Below are positions 9,036-17,735 of a DNA stretch of 64,000 nt, in pieces (position 1 is the first letter of the stretch; each line of letters opens with the position of its first letter). Origin of the DNA: Fimbriimonadaceae bacterium (GTDB lineage: Bacteria > Armatimonadota > Fimbriimonadia > Fimbriimonadales > Fimbriimonadaceae). The translations under genes were made by a program, and so were the position numbers. The DNA lies in the NCBI GenBank assembly GCA_023957775.1, contig JAMLGR010000001.1:62001-126000 (forward strand), in the 5' to 3' direction. Under the pieces are notes generated by a model. It saw only the letters and a list, made by a program, of their open reading frames with translations, was not told the DNA's origin and did not search any database.

Positions 9036-9881
9036 TTACTGGTGCAGCAGCTTGTTGAGGAGGTTGGCGAGTCGGTAGCCCGCAAGCGCGGCGCGCTCGG
9101 CGCTCGCCCGCTGCGCGGCCCGCAGGTACTGGTCCGTGGGGACCGACCCCACGGGAAGGGAGTAGGCCCGCGATTTCGCCAAAGCAACGCTCTCGGCCGA
9201 CCAGCGGGAGGGGTCGGGATCGTCCACTCCCGACAGGGAAGTCGCGGGCATGAGCGCGACGATCCGATCGGCCAGATCGGCGATCTCCCGCTTCCCGCGA
9301 ACATCGAGGGGCCGTGGAACGGACGGGAACAATCCCCCACCGATGTCCCACAGGAAGTGCAGATTTCGAGGTTCCGGTTTGAGCGACGGCGGCGACACGA
9401 CGGGGAAGTCGTTGCCGCCACGATCCCCGTTGGGAAACGTGTCGGTGTCGCGGGCCACGTTGTGCATGGGTTGGTGCACGTCGCCCACGAAATGGATCAG
9501 GTAGCGAAGCGCATCGGCGCGCTCCGCTTTGGGAAGCGAACGGTTCGCCAGAACTTTCGAAAACTTCTCGATCGCCCAGATCACGTTCTCCGGTTCGGGC
9601 TTGTTGTCGGTCTTCTTCCCATCGGTGCGGAAGTGCACGTTGATGTAGTGCCAGGCCCCGTTCTCGCGGCTCTTGGTGTCGTCGGCCCAACACGCCGCCG
9701 TGACGAACGTGTTGGTTTTGAAATCGCCGCCGACGGCCAGAAGCTCCTCGCACTGTCGCCGGACGTCGAGCTGCAGACGCTTTTCGGCGATCTGCGCGAT
9801 CACCATGTGCCCCGTATCGATCCATGCAAAGACGGGTGTTGCCAGACAAGCCAGCAATGCCAGGGCCAAGCGTGATCGCAT
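9036..9881 (-). CDS. Secreted S1/P1-type zinc nuclease
   Basis: This is a 281-residue S1/P1 nuclease, a family of tri-zinc enzymes that cleave single-stranded nucleic acid and release 5' nucleotides. A clear signal peptide ends in PVFA, which leaves Trp20 (WIDTGHMVIAQIA) as the mature N-terminus. This matters because the family binds zinc through the N-terminal Trp. Other ligand motifs are WADD, WHYIN and HFVGDVHQPMH, and the last is highly diagnostic. It acts outside the cytoplasm. A TAATCT element 7 nt before the ATG overlaps the mazG stop and may be a leaderless promoter. Confidence 0.92.
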   Translation of the reverse strand: MRSRLALALLACLATPVFAWIDTGHMVIAQIAEKRLQLDVRRQCEELLAVGGDFKTNTFVTAACWADDTKSRENGAWHYINVHFRTDGKKTDNKPEPENVIWAIEKFSKVLANRSLPKAERADALRYLIHFVGDVHQPMHNVARDTDTFPNGDRGGNDFPVVSPPSLKPEPRNLHFLWDIGGGLFPSVPRPLDVRGKREIADLADRIVALMPATSLSGVDDPDPSRWSAESVALAKSRAYSLPVGSVPTDQYLRAAQRASAERAALAGYRLANLLNKLLHQ

Positions 9882-9891
9882 AGGGGCGAGA

Positions 9892-10878
9892 TTACCTATC
9901 GGAGATTCGCTCCTTTGCCTTGGATTGCTCCCAGAGCGCATCCCACTCCTCGGCGGAGAGTTCGGCCAGCGGTTTGGTTGCAGAGCGCTCGATCGCCATG
10001 AAGCGATCGGTGAAGCGGTGGAGCATCTTGCGAAGCGCATCCTCCGGCTCCACCCCCGCCCAGCGCGCGATATTGACAGCGGTGAACAGGAGGTCGCCCA
10101 CTTCGTCCTCGACGCGCTTCGGATCGCCGTCATCGAGGGCTCCGCGGAGTTCGGTTTCCTCCTCCGCCAGCTTGGCGAACACCGCTTCGAGGTTCGGCCA
10201 CTCGAAGCCCGCCCGCGCCGCCCGCTTGGAGATTTCGAACGCTCGAAGAAGGGACGCCATGCCGCGGGGTACCCCCTCGAGGATGGAAGCGGGCTCTCCG
10301 CCCTTCTCCTGTCGCTTGATCGCGTCCCAGTTGCGCAAGACCTCGTCGGCGTCTTCGACCGAGAGTGGGCCGAACACGTGGGGGTGGCGGCGAACGAGCT
10401 TGTCCCGGAGGCGGCGGGCCACCTCCTGGATATCAAATTCGCCGCGAAGCGATGCCATCTGCGCGTGCATCACGGGTTGGAGCAGCAGGTCTCCCAACTC
10501 TTCGCAGAGAGCCTCGGACGATCCGGAATCGATCGCCTCCAGCACTTCGTAAGTCTCTTCGAGAAGGTGCCGCTTGAGCGATTCGTGCGTTTGCTCCTGA
10601 TCCCAAGGGCACCCGCCGGGGCCCAGAAGCCGGTCGGCGACGTGGACCACGGACTCGAGTTCGCTGGGCTCGCTTGGCGCCGGAACCACCAACACCGAGC
10701 CTGGAGGAAGGCCCTCCGGAGGGACCGCTTCGACCGTCAGCCCCAACGCTGCGACGCACTGCGCGGACGGATGCGAAGGAGCCGTGTGGTAGACAACGCC
10801 GCCAGAGGCCGCGCCTCGCACCGCTTCCGGCCAGCTCGCGTCGCCGGAAGCCACGATGACCCTGACGCGATCAGCCAC
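9892..10878 (-). CDS. mazG: Nucleoside triphosphate pyrophosphohydrolase MazG
   Basis: MazG hydrolyses NTPs and dNTPs to NMP plus pyrophosphate, clearing abnormal nucleotides. The 328-residue protein holds two MazG repeats. The first begins at about residue 85 with GGCPWDQEQTHESLKRHLLEETYEVLEAI and has the EExxE-type metal site (CEELGDLLLQ). The second spans about residues 205-300 (FEWPNLEAVFAKLAEEETEL, then DEVGDLLF). The first 80 residues are not MazG and could be a shrunken remnant of the methylase domain that precedes MazG in YabN-like proteins. The start overlaps the stop of the PpiC gene by 8 nt. Confidence 0.93.
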   Translation of the reverse strand: MADRVRVIVASGDASWPEAVRGAASGGVVYHTAPSHPSAQCVAALGLTVEAVPPEGLPPGSVLVVPAPSEPSELESVVHVADRLLGPGGCPWDQEQTHESLKRHLLEETYEVLEAIDSGSSEALCEELGDLLLQPVMHAQMASLRGEFDIQEVARRLRDKLVRRHPHVFGPLSVEDADEVLRNWDAIKRQEKGGEPASILEGVPRGMASLLRAFEISKRAARAGFEWPNLEAVFAKLAEEETELRGALDDGDPKRVEDEVGDLLFTAVNIARWAGVEPEDALRKMLHRFTDRFMAIERSATKPLAELSAEEWDALWEQSKAKERISDR

Positions 10879-11809
10879 CCGAGGTGCCCATCAGCTTCCG
10901 ATACGTGTCGGCGAACTGCTTCTCCTTGATGTCGATCTTCGATCGCCTCCGCATGTCCGACATCTGTTGCTGCAGGTCGTTCCGAACCGAGCCTTTGTCG
11001 AGCATCAGTTGGCGGCGGATCTGTGCCTTGAGGGTGTCGGTGAGGGAAAGCAGCTTCTCCGGGAACACGTCTTCGAGAAGAAACTTCGCATACACCTTCT
11101 CGGTTTGAACCCAATCGGTGGCTTGGCCGATCTTGATGGCCCCCAACGCGTTCTGGACAGGCGTCGGAAGCAGCGAGAGGACCGGGCGACCGAGGGACCC
11201 GCCTTGGGTCTTGGTGAGATCGATGCTGAACTGCTGGGCGACATCGGCGAACTTCTGTCCGGCCGCCAGGGCGTCGTCGATCTTCTTCTTCAGCTCTTCG
11301 GTGTCCGCTGCGATCACCCGGATTTGGACGGAACGAAGCGATGTGAAGCGTGTCGGGTTGTCCTTGTAGAACTTCTCGACCTCCTGGTCCGTGATCGTGA
11401 TGCCGTTGGTCTGGAGTTTGAACTGGACCATCTCCAGACGCAGGAGATGGGTCAACTCGGCTTGGGTGCGGCCGTTGGCCAGCCAGTTCTGGAGCATCGT
11501 GGGATTGTCTGCCTGGCGCTTCTGCATTTCGGCTTGGACTTCGGCGTCTGTGACGACGATGTTCTTCTCCTTGGCCAGTTGAAACATCAGGTGCTCGTTG
11601 ATCAGCGTGTCGATCGTCAGGAACCCGGGGGTTGCCTCGGCGATGGCGTTGCCGATGCGCTTGCCCACTCCGGGGAGAAACTCCATCCGGCGGTAGTACT
11701 CCGCCCCCTTGATCTCTTCGCCGTTGACGACGGCGACGGTTCGGTTCGGGTCGACTTGCGCCGAAGCAAGCGTGCAAAGGGCGAAAAGGGACAGGGCGAG
11801 CGGTTTCAC
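10871..11809 (-). CDS. Exported SurA/PrsA-like peptidyl-prolyl isomerase
   Basis: A 312-residue periplasmic or surface-attached folding factor. A signal peptide (KPLALSLFALCTLASA) precedes a SurA_N-type helical domain (VAVVNGEEIKGAEYYRRM, then INEHLMFQLAKEKNIVVTDAEV). A PPIC-type parvulin segment follows from about residue 175 (VQIRVIAADTEELKKKIDDA, FADVAQQFSID, GGSLGRPV). The expected role is helping outer-membrane or secreted proteins fold, which fits the many exported proteins in this window. It overlaps mazG by 8 nt and is probably co-transcribed with it. Confidence 0.88.
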   Translation of the reverse strand: MKPLALSLFALCTLASAQVDPNRTVAVVNGEEIKGAEYYRRMEFLPGVGKRIGNAIAEATPGFLTIDTLINEHLMFQLAKEKNIVVTDAEVQAEMQKRQADNPTMLQNWLANGRTQAELTHLLRLEMVQFKLQTNGITITDQEVEKFYKDNPTRFTSLRSVQIRVIAADTEELKKKIDDALAAGQKFADVAQQFSIDLTKTQGGSLGRPVLSLLPTPVQNALGAIKIGQATDWVQTEKVYAKFLLEDVFPEKLLSLTDTLKAQIRRQLMLDKGSVRNDLQQQMSDMRRRSKIDIKEKQFADTYRKLMGTSGG

Positions 11810-11888
11810 GTGCGGGACCTCCGGTGCGTCAGTGTATCGGTTCTGACGAACGGATTGCAGGTTGCGTATCCCCGGTCCGCCTTTGGGC

Positions 11889-13481
11889 TCAGAGCTCGAT
11901 TCGGAGCATCTCCTTCAGGTGGCGCACGGTTACGACGCCCTTCCGAGGGGTTTGCGAGCAGGCGGTGAACGGGACACCCGGCCGCGGAGACTCCATCAGG
12001 ACGCCCTTGCCGGCTCGAATCGCATAGCGCGCCATCGAGGTGTCCGTGAGAAACAACTCGACGCAGCGATCGCCCACGCGCCGCCACAGGACGGGGCGAC
12101 CTCGAAAATCCTCGGGGCCGAAGGGCCCGCAGGAGATCCAGCCCCAGCCTTGGGGCAGGGTCCTTCCCGCGTAGGCGTGGAAGTCGACCGGCCTGCGTTT
12201 GAGCAATCCCACGACCTTCAAGAACCAGCCGTCTTGGTCGTACCGCGCTTGTTCGGCTTCGGGGCGCTTCACGTTCTTGGAGGAGGTCACGCCATCGGGC
12301 CATGGCGCGTCCAGGCACTCGTTCTCGTGAAACAGCAGGTCGGTCGTGTCTTCGACCGCGACGGCGAGGGGACACGATCGAATCGCGTTGTGGGCAAGCA
12401 CAATGTCGGTGGAAGGGTGCGAGCGTTTGGCTTCCCGCCGAGGCGCCCACAGTCGGACCGCCGCCCGGCCGTTGGCGATCATCGTGTTCTGGGCGATCTG
12501 GCTGGACCGGCCGTGTTCGATCGCAACGCCATACTCGGCGTTGCGGCAGATCTCGTTCTCAAGCACCCAACTCTCGTTGGAGAACCCGAGCCAGAAACCG
12601 TATCTCGAATCGTTGGCGTAGTTTCGATAGAAGACGTTCCGCGCCGAGAACGTCGCTTCGAACGCGTTGTTGGTGGAGAACGATCCGTCGTTGAACGCAA
12701 GGATGTTCTCGTTGCTTGCACCCGATGCCTCTAGCCCGCCCTGCGTGCGATCGGTCAGGAACGCGCCATCGCCGGAGTGGGTCATCGAGTTGGCCACGAT
12801 GTAGTTCTGGTGGCTTTCGTTGACGAGGAGAACGGCGGCGCTGTCCCCGCCCCAACCCCCGCGCCACGGCCGATTCACGAAGTCGATGTTGTTCCACGCG
12901 ACGACGTTGCGGGAGGAGGCCCACATCGCCACACCCCATCCGGAGTTGAAGCTCAAGTCGTTGTGGAAGATCTCGCACGCTTGGCATCCCACCAGGACGA
13001 TGCCGTTCTGGGCGCCGTTCGCCTGCGTTTCAGAGATGTGGACTCGATGGCAACGGTCCAACCACATCCCCGCGCCCGTCGTGCGCCAAAAGCCAAGGTC
13101 GCGGATCTCGAGCCACTTGTCGAGGATCTCCCCACCCTCGCGGAGGCATTCGGCTCGGCTGCCAGAGAAGTCGCAGTTGATCAGGCGAAGTCCGTTGCAG
13201 CCCTCGGCATGGAGGTTGAAGCGGTACCCGTGGACACGGGCGTTCCGGATCGTGACGTTTCGCGCGTTCTGGACCTGGATTCCGACCCCTTCGAAGCTGT
13301 CCTGTTCGCCTTCGGCACCGGAAAGGACGCTCCCTTCCAGGTCGAGGTCGATGTCCTCGCCTTGGATGGCGAGGGCTGGGCGCGCGTTCGAGCCGGGAAC
13401 GGCATGGTGATCGGGGCGGAGGCGCCCAGATTGGCGGATCCGCGTCGTCCCGCGTCCCAAGGGAATCACGTTGCCACCCAT
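11889..13481 (-). CDS. Right-handed parallel beta-helix protein
   Basis: A 530-residue protein built from repeating beta-helix coils of the NosD/pectate-lyase type. From about residue 60 to 420 there are many N-x-I/V turns such as ARNVTIRNARVHGYRFN, GLRLINCDFSG and ENILAFNDGS. Such folds usually bind or cleave polysaccharides, but no catalytic signature could be assigned, so the substrate is unknown. No convincing signal peptide follows the ATG used here, and the N-terminus (MGGNVIPLGRGTTRI) already looks like the helix cap. The protein may therefore be cytoplasmic, or the true start may lie elsewhere. It is divergent from the amidase gene. Confidence 0.78.
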   Translation of the reverse strand: MGGNVIPLGRGTTRIRQSGRLRPDHHAVPGSNARPALAIQGEDIDLDLEGSVLSGAEGEQDSFEGVGIQVQNARNVTIRNARVHGYRFNLHAEGCNGLRLINCDFSGSRAECLREGGEILDKWLEIRDLGFWRTTGAGMWLDRCHRVHISETQANGAQNGIVLVGCQACEIFHNDLSFNSGWGVAMWASSRNVVAWNNIDFVNRPWRGGWGGDSAAVLLVNESHQNYIVANSMTHSGDGAFLTDRTQGGLEASGASNENILAFNDGSFSTNNAFEATFSARNVFYRNYANDSRYGFWLGFSNESWVLENEICRNAEYGVAIEHGRSSQIAQNTMIANGRAAVRLWAPRREAKRSHPSTDIVLAHNAIRSCPLAVAVEDTTDLLFHENECLDAPWPDGVTSSKNVKRPEAEQARYDQDGWFLKVVGLLKRRPVDFHAYAGRTLPQGWGWISCGPFGPEDFRGRPVLWRRVGDRCVELFLTDTSMARYAIRAGKGVLMESPRPGVPFTACSQTPRKGVVTVRHLKEMLRIEL

Positions 13482-13531
13482 GTCCGTTTCAAATTGTCGG
13501 CACGGAAACCCGCATCGGGTACCACTAGGCG

Positions 13532-14188
13532 GTGTTTGGTCCTGCGATCGGTGTCCTTGCCGGGCTGCTCCTCATACAGTCTGCACCCCGGCCCGTCATG
13601 ATCGAGCGGGAGGCGTGGGGTGCCGCACCGCCCGTCTTGGCCATGCGCCCGCATCGACCCTCTCGGATCACGATCCATCACACGGGCACGCCGCAGCGGC
13701 CCGACCTGACGACGGCCCAGAAGATCAAGAACCTCCAACTCTTCTCCCAACGCGAGGACAAGTTGGCCGATGGGCGGACCAAACCCGCTTGGGGGGACGT
13801 GCCTTACCACTACTACATCGGGGTGGACGGCCAGATCGCGGTGGGTCGGGACGACCGCTTCGCGGGCGACACCAACACGGAGTACGATCCGGCGGGGCAC
13901 GTCCTCGTCGTCGTGGAAGGGAACTTTGAGAACGAGACGGTCAACGAAGCGCAGATGCGCTCGCTGTGGAACGTCGTCTGGTGGTTGGCCCAAAGGGACC
14001 ATATCCCGAGCGCCGAGATTCAAAGCCACAAGGACTTTGCCCAGACCGATTGTCCCGGAGCCGACCTGTATGCGCGGCTCGATGCGCTCCGGTGGAACGT
14101 CCTGCTCGCGCGCTACGGCCTCAGGTCGGGGCGAAGTAGCGCGGACCCTGCGATGGCGCAGGGTCCGCGAGAGAGGGGGCGCCGCTAG
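13532..14188 (+). CDS. Exported amidase_2/PGRP-type peptidoglycan amidase
   Basis: This 218-residue protein has a short hydrophobic leader (FGPAIGVLAGLLLIQSAP) and a PGRP/N-acetylmuramoyl-L-alanine amidase domain. Zinc ligands are visible as His in ITIHHTG, His in IQSHKDFAQTDCPG, and the Cys of DCPG. The catalytic Tyr/Lys region is VPYHYYIGVDGQI. It should cut the amide bond between muramic acid and the stem peptide during wall turnover or recycling. The GTG start has no strong ribosome binding site. Its TAG stop overlaps the convergent barrel gene's stop by three bases. Confidence 0.87.
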   Translation: MFGPAIGVLAGLLLIQSAPRPVMIEREAWGAAPPVLAMRPHRPSRITIHHTGTPQRPDLTTAQKIKNLQLFSQREDKLADGRTKPAWGDVPYHYYIGVDGQIAVGRDDRFAGDTNTEYDPAGHVLVVVEGNFENETVNEAQMRSLWNVVWWLAQRDHIPSAEIQSHKDFAQTDCPGADLYARLDALRWNVLLARYGLRSGRSSADPAMAQGPRERGRR

Positions 14189-14736
14189 AAGCGGATGCCG
14201 ACGTAGAGGCCGAACCCGTTGAGCTCGGACTGAGCGTTGCCGAAGTAGCGACCCTCGACGAACCAAGGGGTGCCGTTGTTGCTGGGTGCGTCCCAGCCAA
14301 GGGCCAACGAGTAGCCGAACTTGGTCGACGTCTTCTTGTCTCCGGGGGCGTCCTCCGTAGGCACGTACCCCGAGCCTGGAATCGAGTTGAAGGCGAAGCC
14401 GATGCCTGCGCTCCAGTAGAAGTTCGTCGTCTTCTCGACGTAGTTGAACAGCACGGGGACCGCGCTCGCATCGTCCTTGCCGTACCAGTCGACGGAGATC
14501 GACCAGTGCGCGTGCGCGTTCATCATGGAGCCCGACCGCTCGAGATCGCCGCCTTTCCACTCCAGGCCGGCTGCGAACCAGGTGTTGCCGATGTCACGTG
14601 CATCGCTGTCCGTTGGGGAGAAGATGCCTGCGCGCACCGAAATGTTCGATGGCTTGCTCATCTGGGCGTTGGCGGTTCCCGCCACGCAGAGTGCAAGCGT
14701 CGCCGCGGCGACGCCATGTCCAAGAGTCTTCATCAT
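14185..14736 (-). CDS. Small outer-membrane beta-barrel protein
   Basis: This 183-residue protein has a classic signal peptide (KTLGHGVAAATLALCVAGTANA). It contains amphipathic beta strands with alternating aromatic residues and ends in GFGLYVGIRF, whose terminal Phe is the usual BAM recognition signal of outer-membrane barrels. The start is the first of two adjacent ATGs preceded by AAGGAGGAAGGGAA, an excellent ribosome binding site. A longer in-frame ATG 48 nt upstream lies between the -10 element and that site and is unlikely. The function is unknown, with 8 strands the most plausible size. Confidence 0.82.
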   Translation of the reverse strand: MMKTLGHGVAAATLALCVAGTANAQMSKPSNISVRAGIFSPTDSDARDIGNTWFAAGLEWKGGDLERSGSMMNAHAHWSISVDWYGKDDASAVPVLFNYVEKTTNFYWSAGIGFAFNSIPGSGYVPTEDAPGDKKTSTKFGYSLALGWDAPSNNGTPWFVEGRYFGNAQSELNGFGLYVGIRF

Positions 14737-14773
14737 TTCCCTTCCTCCTTGGGATTCGTACGAATCAGACGCG

Positions 14774-14779
14774 ATTATA
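14774..14779 (-). promoter_or_regulatory. TATAAT -10 element of the barrel gene
   Basis: A perfect TATAAT on the minus strand lies 37 nt before the barrel gene start and is preceded by TTGGC. No clear -35 hexamer is visible. The leader is about 30 nt and holds a strong ribosome binding site. Confidence 0.6.
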
Positions 14780-14852
14780 GCCAAATCCGTGGCTTGACCG
14801 TGTCCTTGGAAAGGACGATCTTTGGAATCGATTCGATGCGTGCGGACGCCTC

Positions 14853-16124
14853 CTAATCGACCGTTTGCGTGTAGACGGCCTTGAGGACCTCGTCAGGCGT
14901 CGTCCAGCCCTTGAGGATCTTCTGTTTGCCGTCCTCCATCATGGTCTGATAGCCCTGCTCGCGCGCGGCGGCCGCGATGTGGGGAATATCGACGCCCTTC
15001 GTGATCGCCTGTCGGAACTTGGGGGTTCCCAGAATCAGTTCGAACACGCCGACGCGGCCCTTGTATCCGGTGCCGCGGCAATCGGAACACCCTTTGCCTT
15101 TGACGAACTGGGCGGAAGCGATCTCCTCGGGCGTGAATCGGCACATCTCCAACTCTTCCTTGCTGGGCTGGTACGGCTCGCGGCACTTGGGACAGTTCAA
15201 TCGAACGAGTCGCTGGGCGAGAATCGCGACGGTCACCGCCGCGACGAGGTAAGGCTCCGCGTCCATGTCCACCATGCGCCCGATGGTCTCGACCGCGTTG
15301 TTCGTGTGCAGCGTGGACAGGACGAGGTGGCCGGTCAAGCCGGCTTGGATGCCGATCGACAACGATTCGGCATCGCGCATTTCTCCCACGAGCATCACGT
15401 CCGGGTCCTGGCGCAGGAACGTGCGCATCACCCGGGGGAAGGTCATCTTCTCCGTGACTTGCACCTGCGCGATGTTCTTCTCGAACTCGTACTCGATCGG
15501 GTCCTCGACGGTCACGATGTTTCGCCGTTTCGAGTCGAACTGGTGCAGCGAGGCGTAGAGGGTCGACGTCTTTCCCGAGCCGGTGGGGCCGGTGACGAGG
15601 ATGAGGCCGTAGGGAACTTCGATCGCGCGTCTCCATTTGACCAACAGCTCTTCGGACATTCCCAATTTCTGCAGATCGACCTTCATGGCGGTGGGGTCGA
15701 GGAGGCGCATCACGAACTTCTCCCCGTTCAGGGAGGGGATGCACGAGGCACGGGCCGAGAGCCTCCGTCCCATGTACTCCATGTCGATGCGACCATCTTG
15801 TGGCTCGCGATTCTCGTCGATCCGCATCCCAGCGGCGAGCTTCAGACGGGCGAGCACGTTGGCCGCCTGCTCGGGGGGCAGTTGACCGTTGTCCTGGAGC
15901 TGGCCATCCTGGCGGAACCGAATGCCCAACTGTTCCCGTTCGGGCTGGAGGTGGATGTCGCTGGTTCCGGTGTCCAGGGCGTTCATGAAGATGTTGTCGA
16001 CGATGCCCACGGCGACCGACATGTCTTCGCCGCCCATATCCCGCGTTTTGCCCTGTTCGCGGAGGATGAGTCGGAAACGCTTGGCTGCGCCCCAGTTCGT
16101 TTGGGAGTGGTCGGTGATGGACAT
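14853..16124 (-). CDS. PilB/GspE-family secretion or type IV pilus ATPase
   Basis: A 423-residue hexameric AAA-like ATPase that powers type IV pilus extension or type II secretion. Motifs are Walker A GPTGSGKT at 179-186, the aspartate box, Walker B (LVGEMRD) and the zinc tetracysteine CPKC...CSDC typical of PilB/GspE and absent from PilT. The N-terminal MshEN domains normally present are missing, and the protein begins almost directly with the N2 domain (DNIFMNALDTGTSDIHLQPE). The start ATG is the one 60 nt from the divergent transporter start. No pilus genes are adjacent. Confidence 0.88.
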   Translation of the reverse strand: MSITDHSQTNWGAAKRFRLILREQGKTRDMGGEDMSVAVGIVDNIFMNALDTGTSDIHLQPEREQLGIRFRQDGQLQDNGQLPPEQAANVLARLKLAAGMRIDENREPQDGRIDMEYMGRRLSARASCIPSLNGEKFVMRLLDPTAMKVDLQKLGMSEELLVKWRRAIEVPYGLILVTGPTGSGKTSTLYASLHQFDSKRRNIVTVEDPIEYEFEKNIAQVQVTEKMTFPRVMRTFLRQDPDVMLVGEMRDAESLSIGIQAGLTGHLVLSTLHTNNAVETIGRMVDMDAEPYLVAAVTVAILAQRLVRLNCPKCREPYQPSKEELEMCRFTPEEIASAQFVKGKGCSDCRGTGYKGRVGVFELILGTPKFRQAITKGVDIPHIAAAAREQGYQTMMEDGKQKILKGWTTPDEVLKAVYTQTVD

Positions 16125-16183
16125 GGTTGTTCTCTCAATTCGCGGGCGGTGGGCGCCTTCCTGCCCTGAGGCCATACTGGTGC

Positions 16184-17086
16184 GTGCCTGGCGTCAAGCC
16201 CAATCTTCCGCTGTCGCTCACGATGCTGAGTTGGGGCTTCAACTTCGTCGCGCTCAAGATGGTGTACGAGCAGATGACGCCTCCCGCGGTGGCACTCGTT
16301 CGCTACCTGGGAATGTTTGCGTTGTTGGTGGCGTTCAGCGCTTCCCGGAAGGAGTCGCTGCGGTACCCGCAGGGCGAGACGTTTCGCCTGCTCACGCTCG
16401 GGTTTCTCTCGATGGGCGTGTACATGGTCTTCTTTCTGGAGGGCATGAAGGAGTCGGCTCCGGCCGAAGGAGCGATCATCCTCTCCACGTCGCCGATCTT
16501 CACGGCCTTGATCGCAAGCGCGGTGGGCCAGGAGAAGCTGAACCGGGGAGCGTTCGCCGGGGCGCTGCTCGCGTTCGCCGGAGTCGCCGTCGTGGTCCTC
16601 GGAGCGAGCAGCGGGGATCACGGCAAGCTCCTCGGGAACGTCCTGATCCTGATCTCGGCGGTGCTGTGGGCGGCGAGCACGGTGGTCTCGCGACCGCTGG
16701 TCGAACGGATCTCGCCCTTCCGTGTGTTGACCCTCTCGATGCCCGGAGCATTGATCGTTCTGGTGCCGTACGGCCTGTTGGCGTCCCTGCACACGCCGTG
16801 GACGGCCCTGACGCCGACGACCTGGTCGATGCTCGCGTATGTGGCGGTGATTGCGGGCGCAGTTGGCTTCGTGGGGTTCTACGAGGGCGTTCGGCAGATC
16901 GGGGGGCCTGCGGCGATGGTCTACCAGTATTTCGTGCCGGTTTTAGCCGCGCTCTTTGCGTGGCTGGTCCTCGGCCGCACCGTCAACGGGATCCAGTTTG
17001 TGGGAATGGGCATCGTCTTGACGGGTGTCGGCATCTCGAACAAGGCGCGCCTGGCGGCCCGGTTCGAGGGAGCCGGTGAAAGGTAA
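16184..17086 (+). CDS. EamA/DMT-family transporter
   Basis: This integral membrane protein has about ten transmembrane helices arranged as two EamA repeats (first from LSLTMLSWGFNFVALKMVYE, second from LIGNVLILISAVLWAASTVV-like residues). It exports or imports small metabolites, and the substrate cannot be predicted. The GTG start gives 300 residues and leaves room for promoters between it and the divergent PilB-like gene. An ATG 57 nt upstream would begin only 3 nt from the divergent start. A CATACT element lies 5 nt before the GTG. GrpE follows immediately. Confidence 0.85.
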   Translation: MPGVKPNLPLSLTMLSWGFNFVALKMVYEQMTPPAVALVRYLGMFALLVAFSASRKESLRYPQGETFRLLTLGFLSMGVYMVFFLEGMKESAPAEGAIILSTSPIFTALIASAVGQEKLNRGAFAGALLAFAGVAVVVLGASSGDHGKLLGNVLILISAVLWAASTVVSRPLVERISPFRVLTLSMPGALIVLVPYGLLASLHTPWTALTPTTWSMLAYVAVIAGAVGFVGFYEGVRQIGGPAAMVYQYFVPVLAALFAWLVLGRTVNGIQFVGMGIVLTGVGISNKARLAARFEGAGER

Positions 17087-17087
17087 A

Positions 17088-17735
17088 ATGAACCTTCGCC
17101 GAAAGCACAGGAGACCTGAAACCTTGCCAAAGAAACACTCCGACACCGCAAAGGACTCGCCACCCTCGAAGGAAGCGGAAGGCCATCTGAAATCAGAGGG
17201 CCCAACCTCCGACGCCCAGTCCGAATCCGGGGCGACAGGCGGGGGCGGTGCCGACGAGACGGCGGCGATCGAGGGGCTTCTCGCCCGAATCGCGGAACTG
17301 GAGAAGCAGCTCGAGGAGGAGCGGGACCAGGTGGTTCGGAGCGTCGCGGAGTTCCAGAACTTTCGAAAGCGGGTCCAGCAGGAGAAGGTCCAGCTTCAGA
17401 AGTTCGCGATCGAGACGCTGGTGCTCGATTTGCTCCCCGTTCTCGACAACTTCGAGCGGACGACGGCGGCGCTGCAGGCGGGCGCGGCGATCGAATCCGT
17501 TGCGGAAGGCATCCTCGCCGTCGAACGGCAGTTGCGCGGCGTGCTCGAAGGCCGCCACGTGACGCGCGTTCCCGCAAAGGGGACGGCCTTCGATCCAGAA
17601 CTGCACGAGGCCGTGGTGACCGAGGAGTCGATTTGGCACCCAGACGGGACGGTCATCGAGGAGTTGGAGCCGGGCTACAAGCTGGGAGACCGGGTGGTGC
17701 GACCCGCGCGCGTCAAGGTATCGCGCAAGCCATGA
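17088..17735 (+). CDS. grpE: Nucleotide exchange factor GrpE
   Basis: GrpE releases ADP from DnaK in the Hsp70 cycle. The N-terminal 60 residues are polar and disordered, followed by the long coiled coil (EEERDQVVRSVAEFQNFRKR) and the C-terminal beta domain ending GDRVVRPARVKV. The start is uncertain. The ATG given here directly follows the transporter stop. A TTG at 17124 has a better AGGAG site 10 nt upstream and a possible -10 (TAAAAT, 17084-17089) before it. No dnaK or dnaJ is adjacent. Its TGA overlaps the glmM ATG. Confidence 0.93.
   Translation: MNLRRKHRRPETLPKKHSDTAKDSPPSKEAEGHLKSEGPTSDAQSESGATGGGGADETAAIEGLLARIAELEKQLEEERDQVVRSVAEFQNFRKRVQQEKVQLQKFAIETLVLDLLPVLDNFERTTAALQAGAAIESVAEGILAVERQLRGVLEGRHVTRVPAKGTAFDPELHEAVVTEESIWHPDGTVIEELEPGYKLGDRVVRPARVKVSRKP

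Noticed and set aside
9036-10436. A 466-codon reading that fuses the nuclease with upstream sequence
   Set aside because: The extra N-terminal part is out of frame with mazG and lies opposite no gene; the nuclease has its own signal peptide starting at 9881.
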